A stretch of 64,000 nucleotides of DNA from Arthrobotrys musiformis. Lineage: Eukaryota > Ascomycota > Orbiliomycetes > Orbiliales > Orbiliaceae. The notes below the pieces were generated by a model. That model made no database searches. It worked only from the letters and a program-made list of their open reading frames with translations, and had not been told where the DNA came from. Below, in pieces: positions 46,452-58,305 of the stretch (position 1 is the stretch's first letter; each line of letters begins with the position of its first letter). Position numbers and translations under genes: made by a program. The DNA lies in the NCBI GenBank assembly GCA_036971715.1, contig JAVHJL010000002.1, forward strand, positions 2,512,501 to 2,576,500. The letters are read 5' to 3'.

Positions 46452-48366
46452 TCAAGAATCGACCTCCATCATCGATGCCCCCGCCGCTATTTTGGAGTTC
46501 TCAAGCATCTTTGTCGCTTCTGCTACCTCTGTTCTCATACTCTTTGTGAGATCCACGGCGGGTGTCGTGCCGTTTTCGTCGGTGCTGGGTGGCCAGAGGT
46601 TTGCTCGAGCCTTTATTGTGGATTCGGGGAGTGATTGGCAGGAAGGGCAGTTGTGGAGGGATTCGTGGGCGAAGATGTCGCAGTCGATGCAGAAGTGGGT
46701 TTTGCAGGATGTGCAGGCGTAGCGTTGGGTTGATTGGGTTGGTTCTTTTTCTTTTGGCTGTGGGGGTGGGGCTGTTGATGCGGAAGGGACTTGGAGGCGG
46801 ATTTTTACTTTTGTGGGGGAGAGAGGGGGGTGCGAGGGGAAGGGGGTTTGGCAGGACCAGCAGTTTGTGGATTTGTGGGCTCTGTGGGGGGTTTAATTAG
46901 TGGGTTACTTTGTAGGAAGGAGGGGGGTACGTACTGGGACCAGGGGACTTCGACCCAGTTTTTTAGGGGGAAGAGGTGGTGGTAGGATCTTGCGAGGTGG
47001 GTGGAGAGGATTAAGGTTAATCCGCAGCAGGGGCATTCGGTTGGGAGGAAGCAGACTTTTGCGGAGCAGCGGGGGCAGATGTAGCCGCCTTTTGTTAGGT
47101 TTGAGTGGCTGGAGGATTTTTTGATGTTAGAGATTTGTGTTTGTGATATGGAGGGAGGGAAGGGGGTGGTACCATGCGCAGAGGGATTCGTGTTTTTCGA
47201 CGGTGCGGGAGGGGAAACCCATCATTAGGAGGCTTGGGACGCTTTTTTCTTCTGTTTTTGTGACGGGAGGGGTTGTGGCTGCCATCATTAGTTCGCGGTA
47301 GTGGCCTTCGTCGAGGATTATGCCGTAGCCAGCTGTAATTCCTGTGGTTAGAATGGTCTTCTTGTTGGGGGTATGGAAAGGGGGTGGTTACAATCGTCTT
47401 CGTCGTTGGTTTTCATTACTAGTTCTCTGCATACGGCGACTTGTGCGGCTAGTCCTACGATGCGGACTTGTATTCTGTCCTCCACGAGGGAGTTTATGGT
47501 GTCGTGGATGTCGCCTGGGTCGGATGAAGATAGTGCGCCGAAGATTAGGAGGATCTCACGGGTTCCGTGGGTTGGTGTGTGACTATTCCCTCTACCATTA
47601 GCTCCACCCCTTCATTCTTCTTCCACCCTCCATCATACTTCGAGGAGCGCAAGGGTGGGAATGGAGGAAGGGGGAAACATACAATAGCTCCGCCCTCCCC
47701 ATCTCCAGTGCATTCTGCAGACTACTCGCCCCCTTGGGTTCAACCGTGAAGGCCTTCTCCTGCAGCGCGGTCAAGTGGTCCGCGGGGTTACCGCCCATAT
47801 CGCTAATCCTCAATGCCAACCCGTCGTGCATGCCGATGATGCTGAGCTGACTTATGGGGTTTTGTTCAAAGTATTCTGTTACGAAGTCACGGGCGTAACG
47901 GAGGGTTAGGAGGAACCTGGTGGGACGGAGGTCTTTTTCCAGCATGGCGGAGGAGAGGTCGAGGATTAAGACCAGATGGCGGATGATACCCCGCTGGATG
48001 GGGGTTGTGTCTCTTAACAATCTATTTTTCTCATGTTAGCCGGTGTTTCTTTATATGCGATATAAAATGCATGAATGCATATGAGGGGGAGGGGTACCTC
48101 TTCCGCTTCGTAGCCTCGAGTAATCCAATAACCGTGCCCGCGATGCTCCCATCCGCCCCTTCGACGACATTATCCCAAGATCGCTGAATATCCTCCCACT
48201 TCTCACGTTTCGTCGCCCCGGGCGCCGGTCCGTCTGATTTCTTCGATTTACCTCCACCGCTTCCACGCGTCGTTCCCGAGCGACGGGATGCACCTGCGCC
48301 CCCTCGGGCTTTTGGCCGGTCATCCCCGGAGCTGGAGAGGACGAAGTCCTCATCTGAGTCTGCCAT
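46452..48366 (-). CDS. SSL1: TFIIH core subunit SSL1 (p44)
   Basis: I deduced six exons: 48366-48098, 48021-47683, 47591-47392, 47332-47173, 47108-46935 and 46881-46452. They give 523 residues. After a Gly/Ser/Lys-rich N-terminus, the segment KREKWEDIQRSWD leads into KRLLRDTTPIQRGIIRHLVLILDLSSAM. This is the start of the von Willebrand A-like domain that contacts and activates the XPD helicase. LIFGALSSSDPGDI and MGFPSRTVE follow. The C-terminus has the Ssl1 zinc-binding part: CACHSNLTKGGYICPRC, CFLPTECPCCGLTLILSTHLARSYHHLFPL, then a RING-like C4 module (CWSCQ...CTSCKTHFCIDCDIFAHESLHNCPSC). SSL1 is a nuclear subunit of TFIIH, needed for transcription initiation and nucleotide excision repair. 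A C-terminal extension of about 50 residues follows the RING-like module. Several exon 5-6 introns are GC-poor only at the branch site, so exact ends there are less sure. Confidence 0.93.
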
Positions 48367-49319
48367 ATTTACCCTTGTTTTGGTAAATACGTAAGCACGT
48401 GGGGTGGATGTTTTTCGAGAGTGGAAGCTAGAATTAAAGCTTGCTTGTTGGCGGGCTTTTTGGTGTTGTTTTTTGTTGCCACGAGGTTGTCAGTTGGTGG
48501 CGGTGACTTAAGTGACGGGTGAGGCGTTCGATTATAATTTACCCCAGAATCTAATATCTGGGAGTACAATAATAATATGCACTTCAAATTACGAACTCAC
48601 ATGTTTCAATTATAAAATCTCTACGTGAATAGAACCCAAAGACTAAGGCTTCAAATAGGGTCTTGTGGAATTACCATGTAAAAACACACTATATATACAA
48701 CTGTGTATAAAAAGCAACCATTTCATTAACATTATCAATTCATCCCACCCTTTAAACTTTCCTTCCTTCCTTCCTTCTTCCTACTCCGCTCAACGCTGAT
48801 GTTAAGCTGATGAGGGACATAGGGAGTAAAGAATAATTCTCCCCGCTATGTATGCTATTGTATGCTGTAAATGAGTGTGTAGTTCGGTGAATAAACTGAG
48901 TGAGTGAGTGAGTGTGGGAGGAGAGGCGGAAGCTATTTCGAAATATATGATCCCGGAATCTGGTGTATAAAATACAAACCCAGGTCTATAATATTTTCGC
49001 ACACGTCATCTAGATAGAGGCGAATCCGAATATCCTCCACAAAAGAGGAAGACCTCGAATTAAAAAAAAAAGGTAAAAAGGAAAAACAGAGAAGGGAACA
49101 AAAAAGGGCAGAAAGGCTTCATTTGCTGAGTGCGCAAAGGAAACGAAGCAAAAGACCCCGCAGTGAGAAAAAAGAAGAAGAAGAAAAGGAAAAAACAGAA
49201 AACAGGGGTATATGTAAATGAGAGTCAGAAAAATAATACAATTAATAAACAGGAATTCATAAAAAGCGCAATAATGCCATATCAATTACAAGCGCACTTT
49301 TTTTTGGGGGGTTGACTTC
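48367..49319. other. 950 bp spacer between SSL1 promoter and CHS7 3' end
   Basis: It contains the SSL1 promoter on its left side and the CHS7 3' UTR on its right. Simple repeats occur: (CCTT)n at about 48762-48778, (GAGT)n at about 48896-48916 and A/G-rich tracts at 49060-49200. TATATATA lies near 48691. No gene was seen. Confidence 0.55.
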
Positions 49320-50781
49320 TCAGGCATATTGAGAATCGAATCGCCCGGAGCGATGTGTGTCGTATCCTGCGTCCGACATTGATGGGTTTAGAGGTTCGTC
49401 TACCCATGTGTCCTCTGTGATACTCGACCAGAAAGCCCACAATGTTATCACCGCCAGTAGGGTGAATAGGGTTTCGAATAGAGCTCCGTTGATTTTTCCG
49501 TCCGAAACGTTGCAGAGGTGTACGCTGATAACGAATGTGAAGACCTGTCCAATGGCGAAGAGTACAGCCGCTCCCGCAAGTAGCACTGTTACACAAGTTA
49601 GTATCAAGTATCGGGTCGGAGTCGTTGAGTGGAGACATACGCATCGGCCGAGTTTCACCCAATACTCTTAGAACCAGTATGCTTTCGAGAACAAAATAAC
49701 CGGCCAAGCAGACGAGTGGGAAAATGAGGTACAGGACGTAAAGGCCATAGTTTTTGAAGTCGGCGTCGGGCTTGAATGTGTCGGTGTATCCAAATCCGGT
49801 ATCAAGAGCAATGTAGCCTGAGTTTAGAATCGTTAGGGTTGCATTGGTTTACAACGATATTTCGCTCGGATCAAACCCACCTGTGCCGATGAAGAGCATG
49901 GCCCCCGAAACGAGGAAAAGACTCAGAGATAGTAGAGTTCCATCATCGAGTATCTGGTAGCCAACGATCGCGTTCAAGAGTAGTATCCAACATGTGGTTG
50001 CGATCGCCGCCACGTGTATTGCCGAAAACCACTGGAAGTGGAATAGATTAGCATTGTGGAAAACAGAATGGGGAAAGGCTTCGTCGGTAGCGTACTTTGA
50101 GCACTGTCGCATTCGTGATAAATCCTCCAACCGAAAATATTTCCGCAATCGAGACGATACCGTACATAACCAAGAAGATCTGCATTTCCCTCCGACCGAC
50201 GGCAGCTTGTTTCCTTTCGGATCTCCATAGTAGGTAGAGGACGGCGAGAATTGCAAAACCGCACAATATTATCGAACCAAGATTCCTGAGAGGTTCGCCA
50301 TTTGCTAGGAAGCCCTTTAACTCGCAACTGGGTTCAAAGGTGCCGATAGAGCTGTTGTCGCTGGTGAGGATGAATAGCTATATGATATAAGACGGGGGAG
50401 TCAGAACATGTTTCCGGACGGGCAGGGAGACATATGCATGTCGGTATGCATATATGTCTGAGATGTCATGTTGGCTTTGACTTACGGGACAGACCTAGAG
50501 ACACTAAGAGTTAGCGATGTCGCAAAAGTAAACCATCAGCTGAAAAAAACTAGTGCAACTCCGGGGTACTCACTGGTAGTGTTGAATCGCGACAAAAGTC
50601 CTGCCGAGAAGAAAAAAGAATGAATCGTCAGCAAAAAGAACAAAGAATATCCGGGTTGGCCATTGCGATAGCGACAGTGACGGAATGGAAGAACGGAAGT
50701 GGAATGGAATGCAGAGCGGTGCAGAGCGGTGCAGCGAAGAGCATCGGGGCAGCGTACATGGAACTTTCCGAATTGGGACAT
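49320..50781 (-). CDS. CHS7: chitin synthase export chaperone (Chs7 family)
   Basis: I deduced seven exons: 50781-50758 (24 nt), 50600-50574 (27 nt), 50494-50486 (9 nt), 50377-50096, 50031-49881, 49817-49641 and 49585-49320. They give 311 residues. The small exons rebuild the family N-terminus MSQFGKFHDFCRDSTLPVC, followed by GTFEPSCELKG. Seven hydrophobic helices follow, with family motifs RKQAAVGRREMQIFL, SVGGF, LLLNAIVGYQ, GTGYIALDTGF and VLRVLGETRPM. The end is ALFETLFTLLAVITLWAFWSSITEDTW plus a short acidic tail. Yeast Chs7 is an ER membrane chaperone that lets chitin synthase III (Chs3) leave the ER and also sits with it at the plasma membrane. Length is slightly shorter than typical (about 330 aa). 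The start was chosen because ATG at 50781 gives the conserved FGKF N-terminus. Confidence 0.93.
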
Positions 50782-53700
50782 TTTATCGTCGCCGGCCCGA
50801 TCGAGGACTCCGGCGGAAGCTCAGAACTAGCAAGGGACCTTTGGATGTACTTGTCGGGTTTTTTTTATTTTTTATTTTAAAAATAAAAATAAAATTGAAG
50901 TCCGATAACCAGAGCTGCTTTGGCGAGAGCTGTTGATTGAATTGGCTGAGAGGTGGTTGATGTCAGGTTACAATTGTGGAGGTTGTGGGAGTAGATAAAA
51001 TATAGCAGAGAAAACCGGGCGAATAATTTTCGAGCTGGTTTTGGCTGGTGGAAGGCGAAGAGGAAGGAGCGAAGAGGCTGCAGTGAGGAAATGAGAGCTG
51101 CTCTGTCAGATGTCTTACAATCTCATATTAATATTATCCCACAATGCACGAACACTTGTAAAAAATAGCAGAAGATGGGAAGCAATAATAGAAATGGCGA
51201 TGGGAGGAAGAAGTCGTGAATGTTAACAGGAGCAATTGCAAGGGAAAAGAGAGCAAAGCGAGTAAAGAGTCAAGACTTGATCAAAGCGAGGAGGTGGTAA
51301 AAAATTCGCTCTTTTGATCGAGGATAATATAAGGATAATATCAGCCCCGGCAGAGAGACAAAAGTATACTATACTCCACGTGAGAAAGCGACCTCGAGGA
51401 AGTAACATAAAAAGAAGAAGACTCGACGCGCGTGTGCTGTGTGAACGACGATGTGATACGATACGATATGATATGATTAGATAATAATATATAGATGCGC
51501 TGTCGCTGCAGTTGCGGTTGAAGTACTCTCCCTCTGTCTGTCTCCTTCCCGAACAATACTCCAAGCAAGCATGCACGAGATGGTCGACGACGACGAGCGA
51601 ATGAGCGGCAGATTCTATATATTAATAGAAACAGAAAGCAGTTTTCCTCCCGGGATCAAGCTTGATCGCAGAGGCTATGATGTCCAGAAGATCCACCGCC
51701 ACAGGAATATCGAAATACCTTTTTCTTCTTCTCAAACAGCAGGAAAACGCCGGTATCTTTGACCCTGGTGTCTACGTATACGTCGACCCTGTTGACTCGA
51801 CTGTTGGATTGGACGTATGCAAGGTTTGTCCCGAGTGCTTTCGACCTAAGGCGTTATGGCTTAAGGGGGTAAAACAGGTACGGTGCAGTGCAGAACGGTG
51901 CAGGTGGACACCAGCGATCGATGCGAATGCAAACGACCAGAGCTGGAAAAGCGAGGCGGCGACCCGAAATGCTATTGAGTTTGACGGCTCGAAAAGCTGC
52001 GACCTCTCCACCAATTGGATCGAGAAGAGCAAACTACTCGAAGAGTGTCGGAAACCGTGAAGAAACTCAACTCTAACCAAAGATGATATCTCAAGGGAGG
52101 AGTAAGAAGAGGGGGTGAGAAGAGGAGGAGGAGACTAGAGGGAAGGGGAAGAGAAGAGATGCAATGCAAGTGTCTGCTGCCCGCCTGCACAGTTGCAATG
52201 GTGAGACGAACCTGATGCGACCGTTTGTCGGTCGGCACAATTACTCTCTCTCTTTCGAAGGCTAACTGAACTAAGCAGCGAACGGGAAGGAAAAGGAATT
52301 CGAAGGGCTGGGGAAGCAATAAAGAAAAAAAAAAAATAAAAAATAAAAAATTATACGAACTTCAAAATTGCAAAAGAAGAGAACGACTGCCCCAACGACA
52401 CACCAGTACTCCGTATAGTACTCTGAAACAGCGGCGTGTGTAGTAGACACTGGGGATGTATGAAGTATGTATATTATAACTTACTGAATGGAGTGAAATA
52501 ACTGGTCTACAGCAGAGATGAGTGGCCGTCAAGGCAATTATCGTGCAAAATCGACGGATGGATCGAAGGAATGGACTCCAAAGGGCGCTCCAATTAAAAC
52601 CCGTCCTGGCACACCGATGTGCTGCATCCAACGGCTGGCGGAGACTTTTGATTCAACCTGCAAGTCAACTTACTAACCAAGCAACAAAACCGAGGAATCT
52701 TTTTTCTTTTGGTGGTAGCTATGGTGAGTATATCCCTATGGTATTCCCTTGTCTATCGACCAGCAATCTTTCAAAGATCGATGCGGCTTGTTGGAAGGAA
52801 GAAACGAATGTATGGATTAACTGGGGAATTCTTTGAAATGAGAGGCTATAGAAAAGCAAGTAAGAAAATTAATGAGTGGACGCCCACATGCGGACAGTTT
52901 GAATTCAATTCAAGACTCGTGTCCGATCAGATTTTACTCGGGAAATGGGGTCATTATAGGCATTACATTATCCATCATGAGATTGAGGATTACTTATCCC
53001 ACGGATCCATGCCTGACAGAAAAAACGATAAAAAGACCAGACGATTCGAAGCGGTCATGGTCATCAGGCATTTCTCACGATTCCCGCACAGACGGGAAAT
53101 GAGGACGGAGGGGGCGGCTTTGTTTTGAAGCGAACAAGAACCCTGTCAGGTTATCACGAATCAACGGATGGGACATGTCCAGGCAGCACAGAAAAATACC
53201 TGGGTCCAACTGGCTAACAGACAGGCATGTTCCTTCTGCTCGTTCAGAACGCTACTGGAACTGGAACTGGAACTAAAACTAGTCTGATATCTGACCAGGT
53301 AGAGCGGGCCTGGGCGCTCGAAAGCCGCAGGATGGCAACCTCCATTGTTCCGGCACATCTTATATACATACTGTACGGTACCTCCACAGAATACTGCAGT
53401 TGCATATATATAAGATGTATATATGTACCCCGTATATATCTAGGTACGTACATATGCAAGTAAGTATCAGGACGTCTAGAATAAATCCCTTTTCTGTACA
53501 ATCGGGAATCGTTCCCCACGGCCGGGGCAGCCCCAAATATAGGTCCTTTAGGCGGGAGAGTTGGTTACAAGTATACAGCCCCGCAGGGATACACCCAATT
53601 CAAAAAAATTTAAAAATTTGCATTTTGTCCATTATATTAATTTACTCCTATATTATTGAATTAATACATTTGATCCCTCCCTCGTCCTCGGATGGCGGCG

Positions 53701-54710
53701 AGGCAGTCAACAGTATAAGCGCCTGTGAAGATATGGGGTGTTTCAACCCGTCGTCGAGATGTCGAAGGTGTGGTATCTGAGTGGTTGTTTGTCCATTCTC
53801 CGTGGAGATATGTGGCTGGTGTGCCAAACACCATGTGTGGCTGGTGGATGTGTTGTGGTACTCGCCACAGTCACGATGGATACCTGGCAGGGTCCAAGTG
53901 ACCGCTGGCCACCAGCCAGAACTGGAACTGGAGCTCTGCTCTGCTCTGCACAATTACGTAGGAGGTTGTTTCGTCCCGTCGCGCGTCAAATTAACGACCC
54001 TTCTAACTAACCTCAGGACAATTAAGCTTGACATCAAGTTATCGATATCGAGACTTACTCTTATACTTCTATTTGATCGGGAACACCTGATAAAATGCAG
54101 AGTAACATGGAGCCGTCCATCACGGGTCGCCCGGCTTCCACTCTTGGCTGTTTAAATACCAGCCAGTGGAGCCCGAGCATTGTCCCGAGAAGCAGACTCC
54201 GATCTACATGTCAATACATCTGATCAAAACATGCGCCCATCTTCTAGCTCTTGACTATTATGCAATCAGGGGACAACTAAGACAAAACTCAAAGACATCC
54301 TTCGGAACACTCGCCGCTCCGGTCGATTTAGCGTACGTAGACAAGAATACCCGTCCGTTTCTTGTTGGAAGTTATCAAAGTACTCACTCGCCCCCCGGGC
54401 CTCTGGACATACAGATATAAACACGTATACGCCCCCCACACATGCTAGGAAAAAACTCTCTCGACTTTCCACATTTTTAATAACAGTTTAAAAAAACGTG
54501 GTTACGGCTTGCCACATAAATCGGGCCGGCCAGCATTATTAATTCGGGGAAGCATCTCCTCCCTCGGCTGAGAAAGGGGTGGGTTTGGAAGCTTAGAGTT
54601 CTCCTTCGAAAAAGGACCTCACCGTTCCTGCTCGACGGAACGCCCCGGCGATCTTCCATATAGTATATACACTCTCGCAATCTTAAAAACTATCTTCCAC
54701 AACCGACAAG
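50782..54710. promoter_or_regulatory. 3.9 kb divergent intergenic region
   Basis: It lies between CHS7 (leftward) and the MFS transporter (rightward), so it carries both promoters. It contains A-rich tracts at 52322-52352, (TATA)n-like DNA at 53400-53455 and GGAACT hexamer repeats at 53256-53274. A weak open frame (ATG 51677 to 52060) has two CxxC/CxxxxC-type pairs but no known domain. A further open frame at 52721-53128 has no motif. Neither is called as a gene. Confidence 0.5.
53256..53274. repeat. (GGAACT)n short tandem repeat
   Basis: About three units of GGAACT are followed by a degenerate copy. A related GAACTGGAACTGGAGCT string occurs about 670 bp to the right (around 53921-53937). 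Simple-sequence DNA without known role. Confidence 0.6.
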
Positions 54711-57011
54711 ATTGCGTCCTCACGCGACACCCCGTCTGCAATACCTCTCCAACAACTCCCACCAAGTAGTTCATCTAGGAATCAAGCTGGCGACAAACAC
54801 GCCGAAGCTCGTGAGCAGGAGACTTCGTTACTCGCCCGGTCGTCTGTCGCCGGAGGAGGGGGCAGCCACCACCACGGCGACCGAGATTCGGAATATACAT
54901 CCGAATCCAATGGTTCGGATTCTTGGAGTGATACCGGTGACATAGCGGACCGAGCACCGGACGACGACGATCCGGTTAAACAGCATCTCACAGCAGACGG
55001 GAAATCGTCAAAGAAGACTAAGAGGGTTAGATACGACGACGACGGCGCAAACGCGGACGACGAGGAGGAGTACACTGAAACTCGCAGAACACGGCTTCGA
55101 AGGAAGGATATCCCGATCCCCGAACCGGAGCCGAGACGGCCTACTGCTTTTGGAAGATTGATATCCTTTGTTGTAAACGGTGGGAGGCAATCCGACAAGA
55201 TGTACGGATTAACGGGGAAACCGCTCTTGTACTTCACAAGTATATTTGTGAGTCTGGGGGTGTTTCTCTTCGGATATGATCAGGGAGTTATGAGCGGTCT
55301 CCTCACGTAAGGTCACACGACACATACATCTACATACATTCGGTCGTTAATATGTTTTATTTAGTGGAGACAATTTCAAAAAGTACTTCAATAACCCCAC
55401 GGCCGCTCAAATCGGGACCATGGTTGCGATTCTTGAGGTAAAAAATCCAACAGCAGAGTATGCATGATCATTTACTCACTTATAACACAGGTCGGCGCAT
55501 TCTTTTCATCCCTCCTGGTTGGAAAAATTGGGGATATAATCGGAAGAAGGCGAACAATCCTATACGGCGCCATGATCTTCGTCATCGGGGGCGCCTTCCA
55601 AACATTCTCAATCGGTATTGGTACAATGATTATCGGAAGAATCATAGCCGGTGTCGGTGTCGGTCTTTTATCGACCATAGTGCCGGTTTATCAATCGGAG
55701 ATATCCCCATCGCATAACAGGGGCCTGCTCGCTTGTATTGAATTTACGGGCAATATTATTGGTTATTGCTCGAGTGTTTGGATGGACTACTTTTGCTACT
55801 CGATCCCGAGCGATTGGTCCTGGAGGCTGCCGCTGTCGATGCAGATTATCATGGGCTCGTTATTGGCCGTTGGATCTTTGGCTATCTGCGAATCGCCGAG
55901 GTAAGAAAAGTGGAATTTACGATTAAAATTGGTTTCTAACAACTCTATAGATGGCTTCTGGATAACGATCACGATGAAGACGGTCTCACGGTGCTAGCCA
56001 ATCTCCACGGCGGTGGAGACGTCTACAACGAACGAGTACGAGATGAGTTCAGGGACATTAAAGAATCGGTTATCCTCCAACGGCAAGAAGGCGAACGATC
56101 ATACAAAGATATGTTCACCCGTTACCGTCGAAGGGTATTCATCGCCATGTCAGCCCAAGCGTTCGCCCAACTCAACGGCATCAACGTCATCTCCTACTAC
56201 GCCCCACTAGTATTCGAACAAGCCGGTTGGGAGGGTAAAGACGCTTTGTTGATGACCGGTATCAACGCATTGGTATACGTGGCCGCCTCAATCCCACCAT
56301 GGGTCCTCGTCGACCGATGGGGGAGACGAAAAATCCTTCTCTCCGGGGCAATAATCATGGCTATATCCCTTTCTCTAATATCATGGTTCATGTATCTCCG
56401 TATCCCGTCGACACCAACGCTAGTAGTGATATTTGTCGTCATTTACAATGCGTTCTTCGGGTACTCATGGGGTCCTATTCCGTGGCTATACCCGCCAGAG
56501 ATCCTACCGCTTTCGATCCGAGCTAAGGGTGCTTCGCTGTCGACTGCTACAAACTGGGCGTTTAACTGGCTGGTCGGGGAGTTGACGCCCATTTTGCAGG
56601 AGGTGGTGGAGTGGCGGTTATACCTTATCCATGCTTTTTTCTGCGTCTGCAGTTTTGTTTTAGGTAAAAAAAAGCACCATATCTTGGAAATTGCCAGTGG
56701 GTTTTATGCTGATGTGATTTTTATGAACAGTTTACTTTTTATACCCGGAGACGAAGGGTCTTACGCTCGAAGACATGGGAGCTTTATTCAACGATGGGTC
56801 GGCGGCGCCTACTCCTTCTGGACGATCGTTGTTGAATACCGAAAGTGGTAGGACGAGCCCCGTGCCTACGTTGGATATCAACAACCCTTTCGCGCATAAC
56901 GGGAAGAGCAGGGATGAAGAATCTGGGCTGTTCGGGTGGGTTAGGGGGATATTTAGAAAGGAGGAAAGGCGTTCGAGTGATTATAGACCTTTGATTGCTG
57001 GCGAGGATTGA
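54711..57011 (+). CDS. MFS sugar-porter transporter with long acidic N-terminal extension; start codon unresolved
   Basis: Coding exons end at 55306, then 55365-55437, 55491-55900, 55951-56663 and 56731-57011. Twelve transmembrane helices of the sugar porter family are recognisable. Motifs include LFGYDQGVMSGLLT, GDIIGRRRT, QSEISPSHNRG, ESPRWLL after a splice, FAQLNGINVISYYAPLVFEQAGW, DRWGRRK and PETKGLTLEDMG. It likely carries hexoses or related polyols by proton symport at the plasma membrane. The frame stays open upstream to 54688 and encodes about 163 extra residues rich in Ser, Asp, Glu and Arg. There is no ATG in this part: the first in-frame ATG is 55200, close to helix 1. At 54711 an ATT in ideal Kozak context (AAG ATT G) precedes ASSRDTPSAIPLQQLPP, which looks like a natural N-terminus. 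Length is 690 residues from 54711, or 527 from 55200. Confidence 0.85.
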
Positions 57012-57322
57012 TAGAATATACTTTTTTTTTGTCAAATCGGGGATGTAGAGAAGGGTTGGCATCAGATGGCGGCATATTTGAGGTTTCCAATTTGATAATT
57101 GACTCTTGGTGTATTAATAGTGGCATTTTCGTTCGTATCTTTTTTTAAATTGTTATAGAAGCATGGTAGTGCGATTAGATTGGATTTTTACGAGCATGGT
57201 AACTTGAGTCTTTGGTTCTATTCCTCTAGAATCCCGAAAAAAGGGAACTGTCTATCCACATGTAAGCACCCAGCAGGATTAATATTTTGAAAAGCCTATT
57301 CTAAGAGAGAGAAAAGAAAAAA
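57012..57322. other. 311 bp convergent spacer
   Basis: It is the shared 3' flank of the MFS transporter and the aldo-keto reductase, which converge. It is T-rich after the MFS stop. No gene. Confidence 0.6.
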
Positions 57323-58305
57323 TCAATCCTGAATCTCCTTAGTCCAAAAGACCCTGTGCCTCTTCTCCGCGCCTACAGTTCTAATCCTCTGTACATCCTC
57401 CTCGTCAAGTTTAAATTCCGTGATGCTTAGGGCCTCCTTCACCCTCCACTCCTTCGAGGAAGTGGTGATAGGGACGTTCCCATCGTCGATAGCCCATCGT
57501 AGGAGCACCTGCGTGGGGGATTTATTATATTTCTTCGCCAATTCATCGATTACGGCGTCCAACGGCCCCGGCGCGGCTTTGGTAATAGGGATGAGGGGGC
57601 CGTAAACTGCGGTTACGATGTTGTGGGTTTTGTGGTATTCCTTCAAGGCGGGGTTTTGTAGACTTTTATGCCCTCGTTAGTATTTATAAACGGTGGTGGA
57701 GGGGGCGGGGACGTACTATGGATTATATTCAATCTGATTCACCGCCGGTAAAATCCTAGCGATTTTTCTGATTCGTTTCAAATGCTCTATTCCGAAATTA
57801 CTAACCCCGATAGCCTTTGCTAGACCCTTATCGTGGAGTTTCTCCAGTTCTTGCCAGGCTTCTTCGATTGTTATGCCCTTTTCGGAGGCATCCCAGAAGG
57901 GGGCGTGGATTAGGTATAAATCGACGTATTCGACGCCTAGTTTCTTTAGTGATACGTCGAGGGCTGTTGATGGGGAGGAGATGGATTTGTAGACTTTTGT
58001 GGTGATGAAGAGGGATTCTCGGGGGGTGGTTGGGGAGAGGGCGAGGCCGAGTTCGGTTTCGTTGCCGTAGGCTTCTGCGCCGTCGAGGTGGGTGAAGCCG
58101 ACTGCTAGGGCTGATTTGGTTGCGGTGGTTATTGCTGGGTCTATGGTTTCGTTGCCGGGTTTTTTGAAGTCTAGGTTTTGTTAGTTTGGTGGATTGATAG
58201 TGGAATGGAGGGGGGGGGTTACGAACGGGCGGTTCCGAGGCCGTAGCCGATGATGGGGATTTCGACCCCGCCGTGGGAAAGCTTTATCGTTGGGATGGCT
58301 GCCAT
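57323..58305 (-). CDS. aldo-keto reductase family protein
   Basis: There are three exons, 58305-58227, 58170-57717 and 57662-57323, with introns of 56 and 54 nt, giving 290 residues. The (beta/alpha)8-barrel family signature is complete. It opens with IPIIGYGLGTAH and then has THLDGAEAYGNE with catalytic Asp56 and Tyr61, ITTKV with Lys85 and LYLIHAPF with His115. The NADPH-binding stretch is split between AIGVSNFG, NQIEYNP and the C-terminal PITTSSKEWRVKEAL. The family reduces aldehydes and ketones with NADPH; the specific substrate is not readable. The first intron uses an unusual donor GTTCGT, chosen because it restores GTAHFKKPG in frame. Probably cytosolic. It converges on the MFS transporter, but a shared pathway is not implied. 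Confidence 0.92.

Noticed and set aside
48762..48916. (CCTT)n and (GAGT)n runs considered as repeat-element termini
   Set aside because: Ordinary microsatellites; no flanking duplications or coding remnants.
52721..53128. Open frame of about 135 codons in the CHS7/MFS spacer
   Set aside because: No recognisable domain, and the region is simple-sequence rich; not enough support for a gene.
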